Below are positions 58,066 to 64,000 of a DNA stretch of 64,000 nucleotides, one piece after another; position 1 is the stretch's first letter; every line of letters starts with the position of its first letter. The stretch lies in contig NZ_JAEVHF010000014.1 in NCBI RefSeq assembly GCF_018263925.1, forward strand, positions 62,001-126,000. Direction: 5' to 3'. Below the pieces are notes generated by a model. The model saw nothing but the letters and a program-made list of their open reading frames with translations. It did no database searches and was not told the DNA's origin. The DNA comes from Kistimonas asteriae (GTDB taxonomy: Bacteria; Pseudomonadota; Gammaproteobacteria; Pseudomonadales; Endozoicomonadaceae). Position numbers and translations under genes: made by a program.

Positions 58066-59121
58066 CAGCCCTTGCTGTGCCCATGATTCTGTCGTCGCAT
58101 CATGGGCACTTCACACGCCAGAAAAGATACCTACCCATACAAAGATTGCCACTAAAAACATTAGCCCCCAAACGTTCTACGGCATCACCCACAATCATTA
58201 TAATGCTGAACAACCATTAATTGTTACATAGCCACATAACGGCATACTTCATTAAGCGATTAATAACAGATCGAGAACACAGCCCTCAGAAGCATGCTTA
58301 ACCCTTCATAATCATACGCCTGAGATTACGTGTTACAGCACAACAACGACTACTCTGATGAATGCATTTTACAGTCACCTCTTCCCCAAACCGGGGAGGC
58401 CAGACACAAACCACTTAATGCCTAAAATGGGATATAGACATATTCATTCCAACCCCAACCTTGATTCATAAAGCCATCCCGCTGGATTCTGTTACCCACA
58501 GAGCCGTGAAATAGTGTTTTCCCTACCCATCCCAAACAACTCCCTCAGCACAAACAATCATCTGAATAAACCACTACACAACAAACGCTCCGCTAACAGT
58601 AAATTTGACCATCAACGTTAAATAACACAACAACACATGAAACGCTTTGGATGCACTCCCATCGCCAGCCTCAGACTGTATCGACCCGAAACCAATACAG
58701 ACACCCTCACTCCATTGCACTCCAAAGACGACACAATACAACAAAACAGATTATCTGAAAGCCGCCTTATATGAATCCAGACTCTTTGTTGATACAGCAT
58801 AAGCACAATCGGACAATGGTTAATTAACTACATTTGCTATCAAATTTTTTATACCCTCTAACGTGCTTCCGAGGAAGCTGTCGCCCCTTATTCAACCCTG
58901 CCTAAAAACAGTACCACTGCGTACTTATCCTTCATCCTTTCAAATAAACAAGTCATAGCTAAAACCATCCATCACTTCACCACCTTTCACTTGATAGACA
59001 AAACCTATCTGTACGTTTTTACCGAAATAACCTGTTTAAACCAGGAAACAGGCTTGCAAGCCCCTCTCGCTGGAAGTAATATGCGACCCGCACTCAGCAG
59101 GGGGTCACCCTAACAGATTAT
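58066..59121. other. Long AT-rich stretch without a gene
   Basis: 1056 bp between the H-NS-like gene and tRNA-Pro. A perfect 11-bp hairpin follows the H-NS-like stop. No credible ORF: the longest frame (58618-58806, minus) lacks an RBS and any family features. Many stops in all frames. Could hold a degraded island segment or a non-coding RNA. Confidence 0.5.
58077..58109 (+). terminator. Hairpin after the H-NS-like gene
   Basis: GTGCCCATGAT / ATCATGGGCAC perfect 11-bp stem with an 11-nt loop, 11 bp after the stop; no T-run follows, so termination may be Rho-assisted or the stem may stabilise the 3' end. Confidence 0.6.
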
Positions 59122-59198
59122 CGGTGTGTAGCGCAGCCTGGTAGCGCACTTCCTTCGGGAGGAAGGGGTCGGAGGTTCGAATCCTCTCACACCGACCA
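59122..59198 (+). tRNA. tRNA-Pro(CGG)
   Basis: 77-nt cloverleaf with encoded CCA. Acceptor CGGTGTG pairs with CACACCG; D arm GCGCAGCCTGGTAGCGC; anticodon arm CTTCC-TTCGGGA-GGAAG with anticodon CGG; T arm GGAGGTTCGAATCCTC. The bodies resemble E. coli tRNA-Pro(CGG). Its 3' half serves as an integration site (see the direct repeats). Confidence 0.96.
59153..59198 (+). repeat. 46-bp direct repeat, copy 1 (att site in the tRNA-Pro 3' half)
   Basis: Identical to 59602-59647, starting in the anticodon arm (CTTCGGGAGG) and ending with the encoded CCA. Typical crossover site for a tyrosine integrase. Confidence 0.9.
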
Positions 59199-59601
59199 GC
59201 TATATCAACGGTTTCAGCGGATTTGGTACATATGAACCATATTCAACGGGACCAAAATGGGACTAGAGAGAAAAATCCGCAACTTAACAGCTAGGATTTT
59301 GAATCCCCAAGAAACCGGCGCTGCCGGTTTTTCTGTTTTTGTCAACAAAAAAATCACATCCACTCAAGACCTACCAGTCAACATTTCATATCACCAAAAA
59401 CGATCAATATTTAATCTAACCATAAGACCATCATAAGACCAACTCTACTTATTCAGAGTCACTTGATGGAAAAATTGCCAATACCTTAGTACAAGTTTTA
59501 ATCAATTATTATCAACCCAAATAAACAAGATGCCTGGCGTAGCAAGGCTTTGCGAGGAATTCGCGCATATTGAAATATTTTACAGAATACGCATTCTTCG
59601 A
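59199..59601. other. 403-bp insertion remnant between the tRNA and its duplicated 3' half
   Basis: No intact gene. It contains the short direct repeat GGGACCAAAATGGGAC near 59249, a terminator at 59312-59332, and AAGACCATCATAAGACC near 59425-59440. Such short repeats could be arm-type integrase sites left from an excised element. No integrase gene remains. Confidence 0.6.
59312..59332 (+). terminator. Terminator after tRNA-Pro inside the insertion
   Basis: AAACCGGC / GCCGGTTT perfect 8-bp stem with a 3-nt loop, followed by TTCTGTTTTTG on the plus strand. Confidence 0.8.
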
Positions 59602-59647
59602 CTTCGGGAGGAAGGGGTCGGAGGTTCGAATCCTCTCACACCGACCA
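59602..59647 (+). repeat. 46-bp direct repeat, copy 2 (duplicated tRNA-Pro 3' half)
   Basis: Exact copy of 59153-59198, preceded by unrelated AT-rich DNA, so it cannot fold into a whole tRNA. It is followed at once by a strong terminator that was probably the original tRNA terminator before insertion. Confidence 0.92.
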
Positions 59648-59686
59648 AATAAAAAAGGGTTGCATGTCTGCAACCCTTTTTTATTT
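59647..59686. terminator. Strong bidirectional terminator after the att copy
   Basis: Perfect 18-bp inverted repeat (AAATAAAAAAGGGTTGCA / TGCAACCCTTTTTTATTT) with a 4-nt loop. It can end transcription from tRNA-Pro on the plus strand and, on the minus strand, from aroG. Confidence 0.93.
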
Positions 59687-59763
59687 GTCAAAAATATCAT
59701 CGCCACACTCACTGAGCGAACACCCGGACACCGCAACAGGCAAGCATCCGGATGATTATCTGC

Positions 59764-61161
59764 TCAGGCTACCACTTTATCTACGACCGAACCCCCCAAC
59801 GTCGCCTGATGATCCTTCCTGCAATCCTTCAATGTCTCTGCAATCAGGAACGCCATCTCCAGTGACTGGCTGGCATTCAGCCTTGGATCACAGTGGGTAT
59901 GGTAACGATCAGCCAACCCTTCAACCGTCACGCAATGTGAGCCGCCCACACACTCAGTCACATTCTGACCCGTCATTTCAAAGTGGACACCACCGGCATA
60001 GGTTCCTTCTGCCCGATGAGCCGCAAAGAATCGGCGAACTTCCTGCAAGACCCGGGTCACCTCCCTGGTTTTATACCCATTCGCGGCCTTGATGGTATTG
60101 CCATGCATCGGATCCGAACTCCAGACCACTTTACTGCCTTCTCGCTGGATAGCCTGAATCAGCGGTGGCAGACACTCTTCTATTTTATCTGACCCCATAC
60201 GTACAATCAGGTTAATACGGCCCGCCTGATTGTCAGGATTCAGCGTATCCAGAAGACGCAACAGCTCATCAGGATCTGTCGTCGGCCCTGCCTTGATACC
60301 AATCGGGTTATGAATACCGCGCATGAATTCAACATGGGCACCATCCGGCTGGCGGGTACGATCACCAATCCAGAGCATATGGGCAGAACAGTCATACCAG
60401 TCCCCCGTCAGACTGTCACGCCGGGTCAGCGCCTCTTCATATGGCAACAACAGCGCCTCATGGGAGGTATAGAAACTGGTTTCCCTGATGGCTGCGGTAT
60501 TGGCGCCGGTTATGCCACAGGCTTTCATGAAGGCCAGCGCCTCATCAATACGTTCAGCCAGATTCAAGTACTTCTCAGACTGTGGCGTAGCCTTAACAAA
60601 GCCCAGATTCCATTCATGCACCTGCTCCAGAGAGGCCAGCCCCCCCTGAGCAAACGCACGAATCAGATTCAACGTTGAAGCGGATTGATGATAAGCAGCC
60701 AACAACCGTTCCGGGTTAGGCTCACGCGCCACTTCAGTGAATTCATTACTATTGATGATGTCACCCCGATAGGATGGCAGCTCAACGCCATCACGGGATT
60801 CGATACCTTGCGAACGGGGCTTGGCAAACTGGCCAGCCAGTCGCCCCACCTTCACAACCGGGCAGCTGGCGCCAAAGGTCAACACCACCGCCATCTGCAT
60901 CAACACCTTGAAGGTGTCTCGAATATTATCAGCTGAAAACTCGGCAAAGCTCTCAGCACAGTCACCGCCCTGAAGCAGGAAAGCGCGTCCTTCTGAAACA
61001 TCGGCAAGCTGCTGATACAATGCACGCACTTCACCGGCAAAGACCAGCGGCGGCATACGGCGCAACTCTGATTCTACCTGCATGACCTTACCGGGATCTC
61101 GGTATTCCGGCTGCTGCAGGGCAGTTTTCTGTCTCCAGCTATCTGGCTTCCACTCTTGCAT
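59764..61161 (-). CDS. Class II 3-deoxy-7-phosphoheptulonate (DAHP) synthase
   Basis: A 465-residue enzyme joining phosphoenolpyruvate and erythrose 4-phosphate at the entry to the shikimate pathway. Plant-like class [31 protein letters not shown] [28 protein letters not shown] and [15 protein letters not shown] hold the metal and substrate ligands. ATG at 61161 (MQEWKPDSW) fits the family; the frame is open to 61212. Monocistronic. Confidence 0.95.
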   Translation of the reverse strand: MQEWKPDSWRQKTALQQPEYRDPGKVMQVESELRRMPPLVFAGEVRALYQQLADVSEGRAFLLQGGDCAESFAEFSADNIRDTFKVLMQMAVVLTFGASCPVVKVGRLAGQFAKPRSQGIESRDGVELPSYRGDIINSNEFTEVAREPNPERLLAAYHQSASTLNLIRAFAQGGLASLEQVHEWNLGFVKATPQSEKYLNLAERIDEALAFMKACGITGANTAAIRETSFYTSHEALLLPYEEALTRRDSLTGDWYDCSAHMLWIGDRTRQPDGAHVEFMRGIHNPIGIKAGPTTDPDELLRLLDTLNPDNQAGRINLIVRMGSDKIEECLPPLIQAIQREGSKVVWSSDPMHGNTIKAANGYKTREVTRVLQEVRRFFAAHRAEGTYAGGVHFEMTGQNVTECVGGSHCVTVEGLADRYHTHCDPRLNASQSLEMAFLIAETLKDCRKDHQATLGGSVVDKVVA

Positions 61162-61373
61162 GTTTCTCTTTGTCCCATACCGGGTTGTCATTAACATACA
61201 CCTGACTGTCACGATAGGCGCACAACCATGCTGAATGGATCATTACGTGCGGACAGCCCCTCATGCAGCGGAAAACGTCGTCTCTACTGCATACGCCAGG
61301 TGGAAGCTTACGATACCATCAGACAATCCGAATAACACCCACCCCGTCATTGAACAGGGCGGACTTATCATGG

Positions 61374-61619
61374 TCAGGCCACCCCCTTACTCAATTGGTT
61401 AAAAATGGCATCCTTAAGCTGCACCCGTTTCATCTTCAACGCCTCATAATGCGCATCCGTCGTCGGTACACTCTGCATCTCCAGACCACGCACCTGATGC
61501 TCAACCTCATGATACTCTCGGGCAAGGTTCCTGAAACTTTCATCCGTCTGTTTCAGGGTCTGGATTCGTTCCTGGTATTCGGGAAAATCATCAACCAGGT
61601 TGTGCTTGTCACGCAGCAT
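61374..61619 (-). CDS. DUF465 (YdcH-like) family protein
   Basis: An 81-residue helical-hairpin protein. HNLVDDFPEYQERIQTLKQTDESF and EVEHQVRGLEM, LKMKRVQLKDAIFNQL are the DUF465 pattern. Function unknown. Independent gene 212 bp upstream of the DAHP synthase gene. Confidence 0.92.
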   Translation of the reverse strand: MLRDKHNLVDDFPEYQERIQTLKQTDESFRNLAREYHEVEHQVRGLEMQSVPTTDAHYEALKMKRVQLKDAIFNQLSKGVA

Positions 61620-61701
61620 TGCAGATCTCCGCAGAAAAACACCCTCCGCCAGTTTAGTCAGACCAAAACCCCAACGTGGACAAAACGCACAAATTCACGG
61701 G

Positions 61702-61729
61702 TTTTCAACACAAATATGCGTGTTATACT
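61702..61729 (+). promoter_or_regulatory. Putative sigma70 promoter of the ilvM leader
   Basis: TTTTCA (61702-61707), 16-bp spacer, TATACT (61724-61729). The transcript would begin near 61736 and run through a leader peptide and terminator into ilvM. The -35 match is weak. Confidence 0.45.
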
Positions 61730-61763
61730 TATCCCCGATTTGGACAAACTGAGCCTATCAGCC

Positions 61764-61853
61764 GTGACAGCATTTACAGCGACTTCCACTAAACTGATTA
61801 AGATGACCGGGATTATGACCATGATCAGCCGGCGGGGAAGCGTTTTTGACTGA
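61764..61853 (+). CDS. Putative leader peptide before ilvM
   Basis: A GTG-started 29-codon frame (or ATG at 61803, 16 codons: MTGIMTMISRRGSVFD), ending 15 bp before a strong terminator. The longer form is rich in Thr and Ile codons, plausible for attenuation of branched-chain amino acid genes. GCGGGG (61832-61837) inside the frame can pair with CCCCGC (61875-61880) of the terminator, giving a mutually exclusive antiterminator. No RBS is obvious, so it remains tentative. Confidence 0.4.
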   Translation: MTAFTATSTKLIKMTGIMTMISRRGSVFD

Positions 61854-61867
61854 TAAGCAGCAGACAC

Positions 61868-61904
61868 AAAAAACCCCCGCACCGAACCGGTCCGGGGGTT
61901 TTTT
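61868..61904 (+). terminator. Terminator/attenuator upstream of ilvM
   Basis: AAAAAACCCCCG / CGGGGGTTTTTT perfect 12-bp stem, 13-nt loop, ending in T6. Located 33 bp before the ilvM start, not after any complete gene, which suggests conditional termination. Confidence 0.8.
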
Positions 61905-61937
61905 ATTACTGGCGGCACACAACGACGGAAACACAGC

Positions 61938-62174
61938 ATGACCAGCATTCAGCTCAAACTGATCACAGCCAACAACCCCGGCTGTCTGGAGAAGATTCTC
62001 TCAACCAGTCGTGGGGGCGGTTTTGAAGTCAGCAACTTTATTGCCGAGTTCAAGCCCGAGCGGGATCATTACGAAGTCAAACTCCGCGTCCAGGGCGAAA
62101 AGAGCCAGGACAAGCTGATCATGCAACTGCTGAAAGAGGAAGATGTACGCTCACTGGTTCCCTGCCGGCGCTGA
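61938..62174 (+). CDS. ilvM: IlvM-like ACT-domain protein (acetolactate synthase small subunit)
   Basis: A 78-residue ACT domain (IQLKLITANNPGCLEKILSTS, GGGFEVSNFIAEFK, HYEVKLRVQG). The length and pattern fit IlvM, the regulatory subunit of acetolactate synthase II in valine/isoleucine synthesis. The large subunit gene ilvG and ilvDA do not follow; the next gene is the convergent sulfurtransferase one base away. It may be a remnant of an ilvGMDA operon or serve a large subunit elsewhere. Another ACT regulator is an alternative. Confidence 0.75.
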   Translation: MTSIQLKLITANNPGCLEKILSTSRGGGFEVSNFIAEFKPERDHYEVKLRVQGEKSQDKLIMQLLKEEDVRSLVPCRR

Positions 62175-62175
62175 C

Positions 62176-63027
62176 TCAGTCGCCGGTTGCCACGGGGCGG
62201 GCTGGATCAGTAATCCACTCACTCCAGGAGCCGGGGTATAACGCCGGCCAGGGCAAACCGGCCAATCGCATGGCCAGGATATTATGGCAGGCCGTCACAC
62301 CCGAGCCGCAATAACAAACCGGCCGTATATCCTCACCCGTATCAGAGGTTGAATAGAAACGCCTGAAACGTTCCGCCAGCACATCCGGTGAAAGGAAGCG
62401 GTTATTGTCATCCATATTGTCAGTAAACGGCATACAGACAGCACCGGGAATATGTCCCGCCACTGGATCAATCGGCTCTAACCGGCCGGCATAACGCTCC
62501 TGCCCTCGCGCATCCAGCAATACTGCCGGCTCACGTGACAGCATCAATACATCATCCGCCGTCACCGTACGCTTATAACAGGGTGAAAATACATAGTCGC
62601 TCAGATTAGGTATTCTAGCCTCCCGGGTCACCCGCAAACCTGCATCAACCCATGCATTAATCCCCCCATGAAGCACGCGCACACGGGACAATCCGGCCCA
62701 CTCCAGCAACCACCAGCAACGTGCCGCCATTGCATGGCTGCCATCATCATAGATCACAACCTGTGTGGTCTCGCTGATTCCCCAGGACTGCAGTCGTTTG
62801 GCAAATTGCGCAGGATCAGGTAATGGGTGCCGCCCCGTGATACCCGGTACAATAGCACCAGACAGGTCTTGCTCCAGATCTGCATAAACGGCGGTAGGAA
62901 TATGGCCGCTAAGATACTGCTGTTTACCCAGGTTGATATCCTGCAGCGAAAAGCGAGCATCAATCAGCCGTAACGATTGCTCGTCCAGCCTCTCTGCCAG
63001 TTCATCGACTTCAATTAACAGGCTCAT
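62176..63027 (-). CDS. sseA: Sulfurtransferase, 3-mercaptopyruvate type (SseA-like)
   Basis: A 283-residue two-domain rhodanese. The inactive N-terminal domain starts LRLIDARF; the C-terminal domain has the catalytic Cys in CYCGSGVTACHN, where CGSGVTA points to mercaptopyruvate rather than thiosulfate as sulfur donor. It moves sulfur to acceptors such as thioredoxin. ATG at 63027 (MSLLIEVDEL) is favoured over the TTG at 63042. Confidence 0.9.
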   Translation of the reverse strand: MSLLIEVDELAERLDEQSLRLIDARFSLQDINLGKQQYLSGHIPTAVYADLEQDLSGAIVPGITGRHPLPDPAQFAKRLQSWGISETTQVVIYDDGSHAMAARCWWLLEWAGLSRVRVLHGGINAWVDAGLRVTREARIPNLSDYVFSPCYKRTVTADDVLMLSREPAVLLDARGQERYAGRLEPIDPVAGHIPGAVCMPFTDNMDDNNRFLSPDVLAERFRRFYSTSDTGEDIRPVCYCGSGVTACHNILAMRLAGLPWPALYPGSWSEWITDPARPVATGD

Positions 63028-63072
63028 GGCGTGTTTACTCAAATATAATCAGGCTGATCAGCCGAATATTCT

Positions 63073-63378
63073 TTATTGACTGCCCTTCTGAGGGAGGTTC
63101 ACTACCTTGTCGTTGACAATCACCTTGTCAGACAACACCTGGTCAATATCCACATCGCTTCCCTTGAGGCTGTCGCTGACAATGATACGGGTGACATCCG
63201 CTGCATCACTGTGAGGATCAACATCATCCGTATACACGGGCACCGGATCAAACGTAGACGACGCCTCAGGCTCCGAGTGCAATGGCTGCACTGTCGCATG
63301 ATCGTGCCAGAGCCATAGACCGCCAAGGATCACAATACAGCCGACAATACCGACTGCGACCAGTGTATCTTTTTTCAT
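63073..63378 (-). CDS. Hypothetical membrane-anchored periplasmic protein
   Basis: A 101-residue protein with an N-terminal signal anchor (VAVGIVGCIVILGGLWLW, residues 7-24) and a soluble acidic part with Asp-rich repeats (VYTDDVDPHSDAADV, GSDVDIDQVLSDK). No family recognised. Between the sulfurtransferase and a lipoprotein on the same strand. Confidence 0.65.
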   Translation of the reverse strand: MKKDTLVAVGIVGCIVILGGLWLWHDHATVQPLHSEPEASSTFDPVPVYTDDVDPHSDAADVTRIIVSDSLKGSDVDIDQVLSDKVIVNDKVVNLPQKGSQ

Positions 63379-63420
63379 GGTGGTTACCGGAACAGGAAAT
63401 CCTGCAGTCTAATGGTTGAT

Positions 63421-63777
63421 TCACTGATTCATCAAGGGCGCAGCGGTTACAACACGTGTCACACCGCCTTCCGATACCAGCTTTACCCTGTCCCCTTTAT
63501 GAATGGGATCGTCCAGATCCACTGCCTGCTCAATAGAGATATGTGCGCCGGTATCAAGCTGAACAGTTATGAAAACATGCCGGCTGTCGGCGTTGGCATC
63601 AGCCGTATCACCAGAACCTGCGACCCTGCCAACAACCTCCACAGCAATCACGGTACCGACATCAACCCATGCCTGGCTGGCAATTTCACCCCGACTATAA
63701 CTGTACCCCGTCAGATCAGACATACACCCGCCCAGCAAGACCAGAAGGCACCCCCCTATACGCATTCCACCATACAC
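63421..63777 (-). CDS. SlyB/Pcp-like outer-membrane lipoprotein lacking the glycine zipper
   Basis: A 118-residue lipoprotein. Lipobox LLGGC (LLVLLGGCMSD) near residue 18. SYSRGEIASQAWVDVGTVIAVEVV and FITVQLDTGAHISIEQA...GDRVKLVSEGGVTRV match the ends of SlyB/Pcp lipoproteins, but the central Gly-zipper of about 45 residues is missing. The GTG at 63777 has a strong RBS (GGAGGG, 7-nt spacing); ATG 63765 is the alternative. Confidence 0.75.
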   Translation of the reverse strand: MYGGMRIGGCLLVLLGGCMSDLTGYSYSRGEIASQAWVDVGTVIAVEVVGRVAGSGDTADANADSRHVFITVQLDTGAHISIEQAVDLDDPIHKGDRVKLVSEGGVTRVVTAAPLMNQ

Positions 63778-63836
63778 CGCTTCGCCCTCCCTGATTCTCT
63801 GCTCTAATACCCAGCCAAACTCACAGCGTTTACTTA

Positions 63837-63866
63837 TTGTTGAACAACCTTCACTCCTACTATAAT
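63837..63866 (+). promoter_or_regulatory. Sigma70 promoter for the gene at the right edge
   Basis: TTGTTG (63837-63842), 18-bp spacer, perfect TATAAT (63861-63866), plus-strand. Transcription would start near 63873, about 100 nt before the ATG at 63976. Confidence 0.6.
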
Positions 63867-63975
63867 CCCCGATTCCTGCGCTAACAGGCAAGATTCATAA
63901 CAACATTTTGCGCAGATGCCATCAAGGTACTTGCCGCCCAATACATCACTGACTGACCATTACCGAGGAGACCCC

Positions 63976-64000
63976 ATGGATGACCGATTGACCATCAAGG
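63976..64000 (+). CDS. Start of an unidentified gene (partial)
   Basis: ATG at 63976 preceded by GAGGAGACCCC, an excellent RBS; only eight residues are visible (MDDRLTIK), too few to name it. A good promoter precedes it. Confidence 0.6.

Larger units (their letters stand above)
61620..61937. other. Leader region of ilvM
   Basis: 318 bp between DUF465 (divergent) and ilvM, holding the promoter-like, leader-peptide and terminator elements listed separately. No other gene supported; the longer plus frame reaching back to 61263 is an antisense shadow of DUF465. Confidence 0.55.

Noticed and set aside
58618..58806. Minus-strand 62-residue frame in the gene-free stretch
   Set aside because: No RBS, unusual composition and no family; not distinguishable from chance.
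59600..59647. A second tRNA-Pro gene
   Set aside because: Only the 3' half from the anticodon arm is present; the upstream DNA cannot form acceptor or D arms.
59512..59736. Minus-strand frame containing [16 protein letters not shown]
   Set aside because: This is the well-known false ORF produced by reading a tRNA 3' half antisense; it covers the duplicated tRNA-Pro end and its terminator.
61263..61853. Plus-strand 196-residue frame
   Set aside because: Antisense to DUF465 for most of its length with no coding features; only its 3' end is considered, as a possible leader peptide.

Overview
The window is chromosomal DNA of a gammaproteobacterium. The conserved blocks (scpA-scpB-rluB with trpS, yciO, rnm; yciB-yciI; uppP-rsmJ; tsaB; adk; ppc; rlmM; yjjX; pldA; yceH) are standard gammaproteobacterial housekeeping DNA. 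The eukaryote-like proteins, Wsp-type signalling and several signal-peptide proteins of the GQ-motif type suggest a marine, possibly animal-associated Oceanospirillales member such as Endozoicomonas. That taxonomic placement is inference; no rRNA gene is present.

Layout. 1-6.9 kb: a minus-strand Wsp-type chemosensory operon with two receptors, two CheW proteins, a CheR-TPR methyltransferase and a cut-off sixth gene. 7.2-10.7 kb: ppiC, rsmJ, uppP, tsaB, adk. 11.2-21.6 kb: one 10.4 kb gene for a 3457-residue protein with the helicase-like motifs of the DUF3638/DUF3645 family, best known from eukaryotes. 21.9-29.6 kb: ppc, a methyltransferase-like orphan, a heptanucleotide repeat tract, the yjiH-yjiG pair, a multi-span membrane orphan, a small secreted protein and a YfcZ-family protein. 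29.7-35.4 kb: the rnm-yciO-trpS-scpA-scpB-rluB block. 35.5-40.2 kb: yciB, yciI, an SH3-coiled-coil membrane protein, DUF2061, a Rdx/SelW-like protein, tusA, an ABM-domain protein and a DinF-like MATE transporter. 40.3-45.2 kb: four tandem secreted proteins sharing a motif just after the signal peptide. 45.4-49.9 kb: rlmM, a hydrolase, a Dyp-type peroxidase, an MscS channel and a hypothetical gene. 50.1-50.8 kb: decayed urtD and urtE (urea ABC transporter ATPases). 50.8-58.1 kb: pldA, yjjX, an RRM protein, DUF2956, YceH, a cupin, a LIM/DA1-like metallopeptidase, a ProQ/FinO-domain protein and an H-NS-like protein. 59.1-59.7 kb: tRNA-Pro(CGG) whose 3' half is duplicated 449 bp downstream, the footprint of an integrated element. 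59.8-64 kb: class II DAHP synthase, DUF465, an orphan ilvM preceded by an attenuator-like leader, a mercaptopyruvate-type sulfurtransferase, two envelope proteins and the start of one more gene.

How the genes work together. The Wsp operon should sense surface or envelope cues and signal through a kinase and diguanylate cyclase encoded beyond the left edge. The trpS-scp block is a conserved operon for tRNA charging, chromosome condensation and rRNA modification. The most unusual content is the giant DUF3638 protein and the LIM-DA1-like peptidase. Both belong to families best known in eukaryotes and linked there, by annotation or experiment, to ubiquitin, which suggests host interaction. The four motif-sharing secreted proteins look like a surface-structure or adhesin operon.
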